This document shows positions 45,386 to 58,800 of a stretch of DNA of 64,000 nt, one piece after another. The position numbers and the translations under genes are program-made. Under the pieces are notes generated by a model that saw only the letters and a program-made list of their open reading frames with translations, was not told the DNA's origin and did not search any database. Source of the DNA: Anisus vortex. Taxonomy: Eukaryota > Mollusca > Gastropoda > Planorbidae. Within the stretch, counting starts at the first letter, position 1; the number at the start of each line of letters is the position of its first letter. Location of the stretch: the NCBI GenBank assembly GCA_949126835.1, contig OX421503.1, positions 4,392,823 to 4,456,822 on the forward strand. Reading direction: 5' to 3'.

Positions 45386-47440
45386 GAAGGCAGAATGTGT
45401 ACACCATGTAGATCTAATTATGTTTTTACAATGTTGACAGCTTTTCTGTATCAATTTCATTGGATGGTTCAACGACCAACATATATTGCTCAACATTGAT
45501 TTAGAAGGCGCGAAAGATCATTTAAAATTCTGTCCACTTCACGCATGCAAATTGATTAGACCGTTAACACTTAAAAAGTCCAGTTTGACATGTAGCTAAC
45601 TTCCGGTAATGGAACACCGTTTAATGTATTCATTTCACGCAGGAGATGGCGCTGTTAGAAGCTGTTCTACGCATTCAACTAAAAATCCGACAACCGGTTC
45701 GGTTAGCTTTTATATTTTATTAACCAGTTCCAGCTTACCGATGTGATGTCATCCCAATCAAAAATGTTTCATCTTCTCTACTTTCTGTTTTTTCGTGTGT
45801 TTTTTTAAGGTTGAAATTTTGCAGTTTTATTTAATCCCATGCATTATCTTGACGATTCGTTGAGAACTTTGTTTTAACTTTTAATATTCATGTTCGATAT
45901 GCAATTTTGTTATGCTGTTTTAGTAGAAAATGTATAGCTTTTAAAAATAATAAAGCTATCAGCAAAATCATGCTTGGAAAGATAGGTAATATACATTTAA
46001 AGCAACAACAGAAATCATGATTGAATTATATTCTTTGGAAAAAAAAAGTTATAAGCATTTTTAGAAATGTAATTATCGGCCATTTTTAAGATTTCGATGG
46101 CAAAAAAAATATATTTTTCAATTCAATATTTTAACTAGCAATAAACATTTAAAACAAAGAAGTATATGTTTCACATTATAAATTATAAACATGTAAACAA
46201 CACAACTTAAACTTTTACTTTAACTATAACCTCATAAACATCTTAATGCCTTAATAAAAAATTTTTGACCGTTTCGTCAGTCTTGAAAATCATAGATCTA
46301 AAATTATGTTGTTTTATTTATAAATGTAAAAGTGAAAGAATTTTATTTTTTAAACATGACCTTGCTTTAATAAAAATAAAATTATCCCCGTCATACCTAT
46401 TCGGATCATAGAGCCTGTATAGCAGCTTTATTGACCACGGCGTACACGGGGATTGTGTTGCCAGCACAAATCCCTGCCTCCTTTACTTTCCGCGACTCAT
46501 GCCATGAGCTGAGTAAGCTCACGAGTCACCAGGATTTGAACCCAGGACCTTCGGTACAGCAACCCGAAAGCGTTGAACCATCGAATTGAAATGGTGGAAA
46601 ATGTTTATATGGTTTATGGCATTATTTGATATATGACATTATATGAAATATGGTGGCATATGGTATATGGCATACCATACTGTTTTTAATTTGCCACAAA
46701 TCTCCCAAGCCTGCAGTTTTTACAACGTTATTGGAAAATGTGTTCGTCTAAAGACCCAATTCTTTATTTTTAAATTTATTCTAAACTCTTTAAACTTTAA
46801 CAACAAAATAAACAAATGTGCTGCGTCAATGGAAGAAGAGTGTGTAAGACATTTAGATTGTAATTAGCAAGGCACATGTTGACCAGGAGAATCAGTCAAA
46901 ATCGATGCCAGCTATTCACATAGAAGAGACCTGGTGCATAGAATGGAAGATTCTGAGCACAGTCAGGCATTTTACTTCCGATTGCAATAACTGCTTTATG
47001 TATATAATTATCTCATTTAAAGTTTATGCTTAAAAAGGGGAAAAAAGTATCTTAAATATTTTTTGATTTCTCTAGTAATCGTGGAGGCCCAGTTTTGAAT
47101 GTTACAGCCGCGAAGGAATTGGTTGGCCGGAGAAAATTTTAAACGTATAGTTGTTTTACTAGATATCAAATTATTATTTTTTTTTTGCAGATATTTTGAC
47201 ACTGTTATTGTGTGTATTTTGTTGAAATATTTATTGAAACACTTTTTAATACCGTAATATTCGGCTATTTGTTATTATTTGTTTTGTTGCTATTAAGCCC
47301 TTGTGAGCTTGGCAATAGCTAACTAGATATGACTTTTGCTGAAAGTGCAGTAAGTAATTCTTCGTTAAACAATTCTTTTATGTTAAGTTACTAAAACAAA
47401 TTAATTACTGGAAACTAAAGCATGGTATAGATAGATTGGT
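45386..47440. other. AT-rich, no gene apart from the SINE at 46400-46592
   Basis: A 74-codon frame at 46643-46867 follows a tggcatatgg repeat and has no recognised domain. Confidence 0.45.
46400..46592 (-). mobile_element. SINE S1, rearranged copy
   Basis: The minus strand shows cgaaggtcctgggttcaaat (B box), ctggtgactcgtgagc, then ggcaacacaatccccgtgta and the start of the tail. The middle contains an unrelated tcatggcatgagt segment. Confidence 0.7.
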
Positions 47441-48184
47441 AGATGAATATATCGATAGAGAAATAGACTGATACTGAGATGAATATATCGATAGAGAAAT
47501 AGACTGATACTGAGATGAATATATCGATAGAGAAATAGACTGATACTGAAATGAATATATCGATAGAGAAATAGACTGATACTGAAATGAATATATCGAT
47601 AGAGAAATAGACTGATACTGAAATGAATATATCGATAGAGAAATAGATAGACTGATATTGAGATTAATATATCGATAGAGAAATAGACTGGTACTGAGAT
47701 GATTATATCGATAGAGAAATAGATAGACTGATATTGAGATTAATATATCGATAGAGAAATAGACTGGTACTGAGATGAATATATCGATAGAGAAATAGAT
47801 AGACTGATATTGAGATTAATATATCGATAGAGAAATGGACTGGTATTGAGATTAATATATCGATAGAGAAATAGACTGATATTGAGATTAATATATCGAT
47901 AGAGAAATAGACTGGTATTGAGATTAATATATCGATAGAGAAATAGACTGATATTGAGATTAATATATCGATAGAGAAATAGACTGATATTGAGATGAAT
48001 ATATCGATAGAGAAATAGACTGGTATTGAGATTAATATATCGATAGAGAAATAGACTGATATTGAGATTAATATATCGATAGAGAAATAGACTGATATTG
48101 AGATTAATATATCGATAGAGAAATAGACTGATATTGAGATGAATATATCGATAGAGAAATAGATAGACTGATACTGAAATGAAT
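47441..48184. repeat. 36-bp minisatellite, about 20 copies
   Basis: Unit gatgaatatatcgatagaga then aatagactgatactga; some copies carry an extra atag (40 bp). Early copies have gatact, later ones gatatt, with mixed copies in between. Confidence 0.95.
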
Positions 48185-48747
48185 AGGCAGATAGACGGAT
48201 AGACAGATAGACGTAAAGATGAACAGATAGACAGACGGATTAATGGATATATAGAGTGAAAGATGGGTTAGCCTCATAGTTAGATTGTGGGTATATGACC
48301 GCTTAATACATATCTATAGCTAGATAGGTAAACCAATATATTGATTAATCAATAATTATTATTGTCACTAACCAACAAATAAGAGACGTTGGCAACAACA
48401 ACAAAGACAGGGAAGGTCCGCACGTTGACCAGGGGAAATGTGTATCGAACAGTCAAGAAAGGGAGTTTCTTTTGTTGTGTGTAAGATCGTTGTGGAGATC
48501 TGAAGTATAGGGTTTTGAAATAGAGGTTGATGTTGAGAGAAGGTGAAAGGAAATGTGCTGAAGGTATATCCTGAAATCTATTTGTATTGTTAATAGTAAT
48601 ACATTGCTTGCGGAGAAGAGAATTGTTGGAGTTATTCATGGTGTTGGAGAAGGAATGCAAGTCGGCACTTTAGTAGTACATCTTCTCTAATTATGTCACA
48701 TTGGTCACGACAGTATCGCTAAGAATAGTGGTAGTGACATAATTTTA

Positions 48748-48762
48748 TGGTGGCAGCGGTGG
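48748..48762 (+). other. Possible LTR-retrotransposon primer-binding site
   Basis: The 15 bases tggtggcagcggtgg are complementary to the 3' end expected of a tRNA-Leu (from memory, ...CCACCGCTGCCA plus CCA). They stand 9 bases after a possible LTR end (tagtgaca). Ty3/gypsy-type elements commonly use tRNA-Leu. No second LTR or gag/pol was recognised downstream. Confidence 0.4.
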
Positions 48763-49427
48763 CGGAGTCTTTTGCCGCGTTTGCGGCAACAGAACTTGGA
48801 CGGTGAACTCCGAAGAGAGAAAGAAGAGAATTTAGAGCTGCTGGTGGTATAGCTGTAAAACAGAAGCAAGAGAGGTGTTGATTAACACGGAAATTCATTT
48901 GGAGAAGAGACTGAACATAATTTTATGGTTTAAGATTTTGGTTTCTTAAAAAGTTAAGATTATATTTCTAAATATTTGTTCAACAGATATGAATTAAGAT
49001 ATATAGACTACGTAACTGATATATGGACAAACACAATTGTGAGTGTGGGGTGGGCTCTTGTGGAGAGTTTCTCAAGTGGGTCCCTTTAAATTTGAAACAA
49101 TATAGTATTAACCGTTGCAAATATGAATGGGATCGATACATGATAGTTACACGACTTACCTTATTACTACTTATATCTGGGATAAACATAATATCAAATA
49201 GAACATTATGTTCATTATTATCATATAGTCCTCCCAGTGGCTGGCCCCTTGTGAGTTGCTTAAACGGCACGTCCTCTCTCTCTCTCTTTCTCGTGTCCAT
49301 TGCTAGCCATAACGTAGACATATCGATCAATAAATAGATACTTAGAAGTCCATATAAAATAAGTTCGATAAATCGATACATAAATTGACAAAGAGTGATC
49401 TGTTCATTGATAGTTTATATCTACAAG

Positions 49428-49871
49428 CAGTGGCGTAACTGGGGGGGGGGGGGGGGCAATAGGCTGGAATTCGTGCTACCTGGCGACAGAGCTGATATTC
49501 GAGCGAACCGCCATGTTAATTGCTGAGAGAAGTGTAGTGCATGTAGGCCTACTGCGGTGCAGGGTCATATTAAGGATTGTGGGGGCCCTGTTTCCAAATT
49601 TTTGTCGGGACTCCTAGTGGCCTCGTCCCTGCATTCCACATACCTCAGAAAAGTGCCGTTAATTCATGTTACATTCTGTAAAATCACAAATAAATTCAAT
49701 GTTATGCTTATTACATTGGTTAGAATGGAGAGCTTAAAATTTTAGGGGATTAAAGGAATTTTTTTTTAGAATTTCAACGAAAGAATGGGGATGTCACTTA
49801 AAAATATACTTTTGTCATGTGGGGGCCCCTGTTCCAGTGGAACATGTCGAACATGCCCAAATACGCCACTG
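49428..49871. mobile_element. M2-like hAT element, probably composite
   Basis: Left end cagtggcgtaactgggg at 49428 is followed by a G run; the right end is aaatacgccactg at 49871. A second MITE-like pair (gcagggtcatattaagg near 49559, and gggggcccctg near 49821) sits inside. The outer 8-mers do not match, so the boundaries or the history are uncertain. Confidence 0.5.
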
Positions 49872-51690
49872 CTGCGGAGACTGATATCCTATATTACGTG
49901 ACATGCTAGTCTCGGAAATGACCTTTGTGCCCCCCCTTCCGGCCGGTCTACCCGTTAACATTGCTACGTCCTGAACCACCCTATACGTAAGAGCCCAAAG
50001 TCTCGTCCGGTTTTTACGTTTGGGTTAACATAATTCCACCTGTCTGTAGCTACAGACAACAGTGTCCTTCTCCTTTTCTTTCTCTCTCTTTCTCACCCTC
50101 TCTCTCTCTACGAAAAAAAGCTCGTTCTTGACCGGCGCTAATATCCGTGACCTTGACATCTGACCTTGACATGGCCTCCCCCCTTACACGTCCCATTCGC
50201 TCACAAAAAGACAATTCTTTGATGTTATCTCCATTCCTCGCTCAGTGACGCCACACCGCGCCCTCATCTCCACCTCCCCACCGAGAACTTTGTATTCTTT
50301 TTACACCGAAGGCGCCACCGCCCCCCCCCCCCTTTTCTCCCTCCAATTCCCTTCCAACCATCTCCAAATGTCTATTTCGATCTTTAAATTTAAAACAAAA
50401 TAATAAACATTCCTAACCCCCCTCTTTTTTCCAAATCACCCTCTGTTTGTTTTACATTTGAAAACAAAACAGACCCCCCTCCCCCTTCCCCCAGCTTTAA
50501 AACACTGGTCACATGACCCAATCTCCATTATAGGCCTAGCCCTCCCCCTATCCGCCTACCCCCACCCCTCCTGGAAATAATCCCCCCACAACGCCCCAAA
50601 CCCAAATAATCTACAGAAGAAAAAAAGAGTCTTAAAAACATATTCTTGATGTGCAAAGGGAGGCAATCTCTATACTGTGAATGACAACATCACACATTCA
50701 CACATTTAAGAGTTATGATTCTTGAACCTTTTATTTACAAAAGATATGAACCGAGAATGAAAAGGGCAGCTCAAAATGTATTCATGGATAATAACGAGCT
50801 TGGGGTTTTTTACTGTTTGTTTAATTTTATTATATTTACATTTCTTTTCTTTATTTATAATATTATTTTCTTGTTGTATTGTTTGTTTATTTGCTGTACA
50901 TTTTATTTTCATACGTTTCTTTTTATGTTGTTTGGGAAAATATTTAAAAACAAACGCTCAATGTTTATCTTGACTCATTTTGAAGTTTAAAAGGGAAATA
51001 AATCAAGAACGACAACTTAGACGTTGGCTTTCATATCGAATTATGCGTTGTGTTTATTTTTTTTAGCTATTCACACTTTGAATACGTGTCATAAATAATT
51101 ACAGATAATTTAATAAAACGACATATCTCTTCCAAGTTCAGCTGCATTGTCATGTTCAATTCTTACAATACCACGACATTAATTAAACTCATAAATAGCT
51201 GGCCTCAATCTTAAATCCTGCCAAAGTAAGGTAGATAAGCTAATTCATACAATAAATATACAGGATGTTTTTATAAATTGTTATTGTATTTATATATTGC
51301 CTCCTCTATCACACTGCATGGGTGTAAAAATAAAGGGCTTTTAGTTGAATTATTATATTTTTGTTGTTTCTATGCTAATAATTCATTCTGTTGTTAGAAG
51401 GGATTTATAAATCAAAGCAAAACTTTAATCCGAGTTGAAATAGGATTAGTTATGTTTGAATAAATAACTTGGATGCTCTTGATAAAGGCAAGGGCGTCTG
51501 CAGATGAGGCTGTTGTGTATCATTCCCACTTTTGAAGAAAATACAAATGTTTGTCTACCTAAAGTGCGTAAAGTTGAAGAAAAAAATGTGTTAGGATATA
51601 ACTAAAAAGAATGGGTAAGATGTACCGTGATACCGTGATACCGGTTATACCGTGATTATTTCACCCTACAAAGTAGTACAATTTGTATAT
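49872..51690. other. No gene; C-rich then AT-rich
   Basis: 50160-50600 is strikingly C-rich on the plus strand (many CCCC runs, few G), and 50600 onward is AT-rich. Frames near 50715-50990 are Phe/Ile/Leu-rich and not credible. Confidence 0.45.
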
Positions 51691-51704
51691 ACCACTATCT
51701 AGAC

Positions 51705-51911
51705 CAGAGGTCAGCAATCTTCTGATAATAGTTTGCCGACGTAGGATTTCTAATTTATTTAGCGTGCCAACTTCCGAAAAATCACTCTTCTCAAGCAATC
51801 ATTTTTCTTGTAAAAATAATTAGAATTGCATTTTTGGGGTCATCCGCGTGCCATTGAAAATCCTTCTGCGTGCAAAAGTCTGGTACGCGTTCCATGGGTT
51901 GCCGATCCCTG
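51705..51911. mobile_element. hAT MITE M1, 207 bp with perfect 8-bp target duplication
   Basis: It starts cagaggtcagcaatc and ends ggttgccgatccctg (inverted, 11 of 15). The flanks are identical 8-mers, atctagac, at 51697-51704 and 51912-51919. The interior has ggatttctaatttatttagc and ccgcgtgccattgaaaatc, shared with the ends of the 1.8-kb element at 36656-38456. Confidence 0.85.
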
Positions 51912-52243
51912 ATCTAGACTATTAGACCTAATGATAATGTCATACCTGATTAGAAAGAGTAGAGTTAGATAAACATTTCGTGTTCTGAGGATACCAGAAA
52001 AAAAAATACACTTGTGGGTCGTCTACTGTTTGAAAACAATCAATGGAGAAAATGAGGCAGGGAAGTCCTCTGTTGACACGAAGGGCAACCTGCAAGAGAG
52101 ACTTGCAGATCATGGGTCTTGATAGGGATGATGCTGAGAGGGATTTCATCAAAAAGGAAACTTTGGAAAAAGGTTGATCACCCAAATATGGCCTGACTTA
52201 TAACGACTTATAACTCACAAACATTTAGACTGTCCACCTCTCT

Positions 52244-52425
52244 TATTTTGTCGTCGACAACCACAGTTGGCACGCAGAGAGATTTTTAATGGCACGCGGA
52301 AGACCACAACAAATTTGAATAAATCATCTTCTACAATAGAAGGCCTGGATGACTTTTAGGCCTATTGGCACGCGGATTGAAAAATAAATCATAATTTGGC
52401 AGACTATTATCAAACGGATGCCGAA
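52244..52425. mobile_element. hAT MITE M1, degraded inverted copy
   Basis: It contains gtcgacaaccacagttggc, taatggcacgcggaag, attggcacgcggattg and a right end ggatgccgaacaatg. It lies 330 bp from another M1 copy (51705-51911), in opposite orientation. Confidence 0.55.
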
Positions 52426-53139
52426 CAATGCATTAGTATATCATGTTCGACATATATAAAGATGTATAAAATATTTATTTCCAAAAGATTCAATTACTTT
52501 TTGTTTATTCGACATTATGTTCTAGCCCAGGAGTTGGGTACATGTAAGAAGCTCTTAACCTTTCTCTAGAAGTAACAAGGTGATGGCAGCCATTTGTGGT
52601 GCAAGTGTGTAGAGGGAGGGGGGCGGCTTTTACTCCCAATCGTAGGGAGTTTATTATTTTGAGAAGAAAATTCTAGTTCAGATATCTTGTTAAGATTACA
52701 ATGAGCTGTATTACTATTTGATCATCTTAATTAAACAAAATAGCAACAAATAAAAAGACAAAAAGTTATGTGTTTTTTTTTTATGACAAGAAAAGAAGCG
52801 CTAGCCACAATTGGCCCGCGAGCCGTAGTTTGCCCACTCCTATTTTAAATTAGTGATGTCTTTCGATCATCGCTTAGAGGATTCCAGACACAGTCAATTG
52901 AAAGATAAGCAACCCATGAGTCTGAGTGTTAATTAGACTGTGGAGACACACACCTACCAGGCAAGAGTGACAATAGCCAGAAACCCACTAGAATCGATCA
53001 ATTTGAAGTTCCTTGAAAATTAGAAGTAGATACATTATGGATGAATAGAGTAGGACAGCATTTTGTTCTATTTCTTTTGAAGGGCCGGTATGGACTGTCT
53101 TTTTATGGGGATTAGTGTGATGTTCCTCTACCGTGGTCA

Positions 53140-53815
53140 GGAATATATGGCCAGGGATAGATGGCCAGGGATAGATGGCCATGGATAGATGGCCAGGAAT
53201 AGATGGCCAGGGATAGATGGCCAGGGATAGATGGCCAGGGATAGATGGCCAGGGATAGATGGCCAGGGATAGATGGCCAGGGATAGATGGCCAGGGATAG
53301 ATGGCCAGGGATAGATGGCCAGGGATAGATGGCCAGGGATAGATGGCCAGGGATAGATGGCCAGGGATAGATGGCCAGGGATAGATGGCCAGGGATAGAT
53401 GGCCAGGGATAGATGGCCAGGGATTGATGGCCAGGGATAGATGGCCAGGGATAGATGGCCAGGGATTGATGGCCAGGGATAGATGGCCAGGGATAGATGG
53501 CCAGGGATAGATGGCCAGGGATAGATGGCCAGGGATAGATGGCCAGTGATAGATGGCCAGGGATAGATGGCCAGGGATAGATGGCCAGGGATAGATGGCC
53601 AGGAATAGATGGCCAGGGATAGATGGCCAGGAATAGATGGCCAGGGATAGATGGCCAGGGATAGATGGCCAGGAATAGATGGCCAGGGATAGATGGCCAG
53701 GGATAGATGGCCAGGGATAGATGGCCAGGGATAGATGGCCAGGGATAGATGGGAAGGTATAGATGGCCAGGGATAGATGGCCAGGGATAGATGGCCAGGA
53801 ATAGATGGCCACGGC
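53140..53815. repeat. 14-bp minisatellite, about 48 copies
   Basis: Unit ggatagatggccag. Variants ggaatag, ggattga and ccatgg are sparse and partly clustered. Open minus-strand frames (PWPSIPGHLSLAIY) are artefacts. Confidence 0.97.
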
Positions 53816-53961
53816 AGACAGAAAGCGGGGTGAACAGATAAATAAATGATAGAAAGACGAATAAAAACCAAGATACATAGGCAGATATGTAGTAGGAAAA
53901 AAATGAAAAATAATTGATAGAAATGCACGTGAAAGACTATATATATATATATATATATATA

Positions 53962-54273
<312 letters not shown>

Positions 54274-54879
54274 ACATAGGGTAGATAGATTATCAGACTT
54301 ATCTTATGTGTAAATAACGCTACTTCAATGTGGATATTGCCTTTCACTAAAATAATGATTGGATCAGTCATTTGATTGATTTTGTATTTATATTTAAATG
54401 TTTCATTTAATCGCAATGTATTGTTCGATATTCATAGTCTGTGGTTTCCAGTTGGTAATAAAATATATGTCAGTGACTATCACTTTGGGTGATCGTCTGC
54501 TGAGTTAAGGTTTTTAATAAACTAAGTTAAGTTATGTAGCTTGCGCCGAGGACGGCGTAAAATATTGAGTTATGTCAAATAAAATGAAAATAAAAAGAAG
54601 TTATTAAATGATACATTTGGATGTGCATTCCTAAATCATCAAATAATATGTCTGTTCATATCTGCGTTTATATTGTTCAATAAAGATTGAAGTATGTGAA
54701 AAAAACTTCGTTTTCTTAATCATTTTCAAGAATTAATAGGCTGAGTGAAATATATGATGGCAGTCTGTTACTGTTGGCTATGCTATGAATGATAGCATTA
54801 GGAAACAAATGTTAAGTGCTTATATGCGCCACCACGCTACCAAAAATAACAAATAATAAAGGCACTAACATTCAATATA

Positions 54880-55015
54880 CAAGATTATTAGGTGCATACT
54901 CTTACGCGTTGTTTGAGTCTTGTCATTTGTATTTTAAATGACGTTAAGTTGTTGATTAATTAGGTCTCTGCAGGAAACCCATTGTATGCTCGAATGCCAC
55001 TCGAAAATAAGGATA
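54880..55015 (-). mobile_element. LINE family C, degraded 3' end
   Basis: Recognisable from tgagtcttgtcatttgta, gcaggaaacccattgtatgc and tcgaatgccactcgaaaata. The tail is lost. Confidence 0.6.
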
Positions 55016-55080
55016 ATATACATATATTTATAGTTACATGGGTAGACTTATTTCGAACAGACTGAGAACTTTATAGATGT

Positions 55081-55162
55081 TAACCCTTCCTGTACCGACC
55101 TCCTTTCTATCTATGCTATCTTCAGTCCCGCTATATACGCGCCCGGGACTGTAAGGGTTAAG
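55081..55162. mobile_element. TTAA-flanked mini-MITE M4, copy 3 (74 bp)
   Basis: TTAA 55081-55084 and 55159-55162. Same orientation as copy 2, with a few substitutions and one extra base near 55105. An S1 SINE starts 6 bp downstream. Confidence 0.8.
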
Positions 55163-55167
55163 AGAGA

Positions 55168-55376
55168 GATAAGGGCCACGGTGGTCGATCGATAGCGCGA
55201 TCCGCTCGCGTACCGAAGGTCCTGAGTTCGAATCCTGGTGAAGGCTAGTATTTTTTTCCCGGAATTGGCGGGTGTCTCTGAATGGGTACCTGACCTTATA
55301 AAAATCGGCAGTGCATAGTGCTGGCCACACAATCACCTAGGATAACTTTGGTCCGACGGGATACTTTACTTAAAAA
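55168..55376 (+). mobile_element. SINE S1, near full-length copy
   Basis: Head gggccacggtggtcgatcg, perfect B box (gagttcgaatcctgg), gggtacctgaccttat, ggccacacaatcacctagga, and tail ggtccgacgggatactttac. It begins 6 bp after the TTAA-flanked mini-MITE at 55085-55158. Confidence 0.9.
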
Positions 55377-56375
55377 GAAATTGTATTGACTATATTATAA
55401 AAAATACATCGCAATATTGTGCAATGATCGTTATGGCGTGGCTGTTATTAAACATAAACCAACATATTTTTTTTTTTAAATGTTATAGAACGCTATTTTA
55501 ATAAATTCATCATATCATTTTGAAGTATCTTATATGTTGCTGTGTGTAGGAATAATATAATTACGCAATTATGCCATTGTTCACTATAATGAGTCCTTCA
55601 ACTCAAATATAAGAGATATTTAGGAATCCCATTATTCCACAGTCAGAATTTTTCAACAGAGTCGCCAGTCATATGAGAAATACAATAGCTGACTCCTTAT
55701 GATACGTTTCTTGTATAATAAATAGTATGATAGTCTGCTTGCATGTCAATTTTTATAAATATAATTTTGTTCTTGGGTAAAAATAATATAATATATAATT
55801 TTTATGTTGTTTAAAATATGCTGAAAGACAAAACACCTGTAAACAAGTCAAATTTCCATTTGTTTCGATCAATAAAGCATTCGTATCCATTTAATATAAA
55901 GAACTCCTTAAAAGCTATACTTACTTATTTACATTTATTATTTCTAAAATACTTTTCAAAGCGTTGACGTAAAAAAAAATAATATTTTTCTGAGCCAACT
56001 CATTGCTGATTTGGCTTTTATTAAATTACAAAAAATCTTGGGAAGACACAGGACATAAAAGAGTTGGCTGACCTGCTACAGGAAATTGGGATGTCTAGTT
56101 CATATAGTTTTTTCCATGATCGATCCGAAACAGACTTCTCTAAAATTTATTTTATGTGTTTATTTTTTGTTTTGTCCTTGGGTTGTGTCCAAATTTTAAA
56201 CAACGATTCCCCCCCCCCCCCCCCAAAAAAAAAAGCAAAAAAAAAAAGATTATTTTTAAAGAAAAATTGTAAACACACAATATGTACGTCGTTATATATA
56301 ATCAATTCATAATGATGCGAAAGCATATAAATACGCTGTTTTAAGAATTTCACTGTAGCTCAGCTTGACTACCAA
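55377..56375. other. AT-rich, no recognised feature
   Basis: A C run followed by A runs at 56209-56248. No coding signal. Confidence 0.5.
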
Positions 56376-56379
56376 AAAA

Positions 56380-56940
56380 TGTAATAAGAACATAATATTA
56401 AAATGTTATCTCACATTAGTTACACGTATACTAGAATATGCATCAAACGTATGGGACTCAATAACTACAGATAACATTTTTTTTAAAACAACAAATTCAG
56501 AAGAGAGCTGCTAGTAGTAAATATTTGCAACTGACGAGAGTAACATCAATAGTCAAATCACTAAACCTAGAAACACTAGTCACTAGAGGACGGAAGGGCA
56601 AAGAGTAAAGTAATAATAATACACAAGACATTAAATTCTAATTTAGAAATACAACACAATAACAATCTGTTACAATGCTTAAACAAAACATAAGGACAAA
56701 ACAATTTCTTTATCATTTATGCGAAAATAAATGCATATAAGTACTCTTTCTTACTGAGTGGCATTTGGGCCATGGAATGGGTTCCCTGAACAAACCAGGA
56801 ATTCCAGTAACTTATCATTTGAAACATTAATAGAAAAGCAGGACTAGACTATAAACGTGGAGGAAAGTAGGACGTTATCTTAATTTATTTATTACAGAAG
56901 CTTATTATATAAAAATAATGACTTTTCTTTCCTGTTGTAA
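56380..56940 (+). pseudogene. LINE family C, C-terminal part and 3' end, mutated
   Basis: The plus strand carries decayed codons for R-I-L-E-Y-A-S-x-V-W-D (near 56430), a Q-x-R-A-A block near 56500 and L-N-L-E-T-L (near 56565). The conserved gggccatggaatgggttcc then leads to gtaggacgttatc. Frameshifts and an A/T-run expansion make it inactive. Confidence 0.75.
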
Positions 56941-57055
56941 AAGTCGTAAAAAAAATATTAGTGTATAGCATGTGTTGCCCTTTTTTCCCAATATTTACAA
57001 ATAGATGTCTACAATTGACCTCTTCATCCAAGCCTTAATTACGCCCATTAATTAA

Positions 57056-57322
57056 AAGTATCCCAAAAGATCATATTGGTTCATAGGGCCGGTGAAGCAG
57101 CGTTCATCAGTTTCTGTGCACACAGCATGCTAGGGGATTGTGTGGCCAGCAAAATGCCCAGCCGCCTTTTTTTACCCCGATTAATGTCAGGTCACCATCA
57201 GAGCTGGGCAGACTCAGGGACACCCTTAAGACCAGAGAAAAATCCTAGCCTTCATCGGGATTCGAACCCAGTACCTTCGGTACGCCAGGTGAATGCGCTG
57301 CCACCCAGCCACCTAGCTACTA
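57056..57322 (-). mobile_element. SINE S1, full-length copy
   Basis: On the minus strand: head (ctaggtggctgggtggcag), B box (gggttcgaatcccgatgaag), body (tgcccagctctgatggtgac) and tail (gaacgctgcttcaccggccc). It is the source of a spurious 109-codon plus-strand ORF. Confidence 0.9.
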
Positions 57323-58344
57323 ACGCCCATTACATACACGACCCAAACGGCTCCGCTCGAAAGGACGCAAAGTGTTATGGGAGTAGCGGCATAGAGCGGA
57401 GGTAAAAAAAAATATCGTTAGTAGACGAAGACATTTGTTACTCATAGAAACAAAACAAGGGGCGACAAATCATGATGATGATAAAAGATAATTATAATGA
57501 TAATGGTATACATAAAGCTTGAAAGCGTTGAGTGTTTTAGCAGCGGTTCAATGATCTAAAGAATTGTGATCAACACACACACACACACACAAACTGACAC
57601 CAAATCCTAAGCGTCCAAGCACTTGCAAGCACCAATCAGCGGCTTCGTTGTAATGATGGTGAAATGTGTCACACCTTCTGATTGGTTAGCTTTCATGGGT
57701 CAACCTATAATGGCTTTTAGCTTTAGCCTCTATATCTAAAAATAGGCAGCATTAAAAAAATGAACAACAAACAAAAAAGCAAAAAAAAAAAAAAAACACG
57801 GAACTGCAGATTTGGTATGACAAGATCGACTCGATAAGAAAAAAGCCCCAACTTTCAGCACCAGGAGAAAAACTCAATCAGATAACGGAAGTGTCATGTG
57901 CAATTTAAAACGTGTGACCACTAGCTGGGTTATCAGAAATCTACACACACACATACGCACAAAAACAGAAAACCCCAGAAAAAAACACCAACTGTTCATA
58001 CTATGGGGATGTTTGTGTTTTTTTCGTGTACGGTACTAGGTGTGAGGAATATAATTGCATTTCTGTGCATATGGTCCCGAGGCATTAGTAAAAGGGATAA
58101 ATCATTAGCACCACCAAACTACCAGCCGCGTTTTGGTGTAACAATAACATTTACAAGTCCCTCACCGCTTGTATTATATAGAGGAGTATTCAACATAGGC
58201 TTGGCCACAGGAGGACTGGGAGGGGAGGATACGGGGGAGGAGGGGAGGAGCACGCCTTACGCAGTCTTTGTTTTCCATAGAAAAACGATTTTTTATCTAC
58301 AACCGAAGATGTATCTTTATTTCTGTTTTAAACGTTTATAAAGG
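57323..58344. other. Unrecognised; 112-codon frame
   Basis: The frame at 58003-58341 begins with a hydrophobic stretch and ends near the LINE D start. Gly/Glu-rich middle, no domain recognised. It is treated as chance. Confidence 0.35.
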
Positions 58345-58800
58345 TAAAAAAAGATGCGAGACCTGGACACTGCTAGCAGCCATCGAAAATAACTTGGAAG
58401 CTTTCGAACATAATTGCACAGAATGAGAAAGATCCTTCGAATCTCCTACCTAGAACACGGAACTAATGAGTATGTCTTGGACAGAATATCATCAATAGCG
58501 TACCCTCAAGAAACCATAATGGCAACAATCAAGTGGCATCAAGTTGACATGGTTCAGTCATGTGTCGCGGCATAATAACCTGCCAAAATAACATCCTCCA
58601 AGGCACTGTAGAAGGTGGACGTTGGAAAGGCCTTTGGCGGGAATGCTGGTTCGACAATATAAAAGATTTGAGAAAGTTGCAAATGACTAATCTAGTGTCA
58701 GCCGCTCAAGATAAGTAAAGATAGAGAAAGATGACTGCTGAAGTGTCCATTCGCTTCATTTAAAGACCATAACGGTCGAAGTTTTGTTGATGATAATGAA
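58345..58800 (+). pseudogene. LINE family D, longer C-terminal fragment
   Basis: Frames give CETWTLLAAIENNLEAFEHN, stop, then MRKILRISYLEHGTNEYVLD. After frameshifts come H-V-S-R-H and the gactgctgaagtgtccattc 3' block seen also at 30040-30070. It preserves the middle segment lost by deletion in the 29725-30110 copy. Confidence 0.8.

Noticed and set aside
52988..53928. 296- and 263-codon PWPSIPGHLSLAIY-repeat ORFs
   Set aside because: Two overlapping frames of the same 14-bp minisatellite, with unrelated flanking residues.
58003..58341. 112-codon frame starting MGMFVFFSCT
   Set aside because: The hydrophobic start looks like a signal peptide, but the rest has no recognisable domain and it runs to the edge of a LINE fragment.
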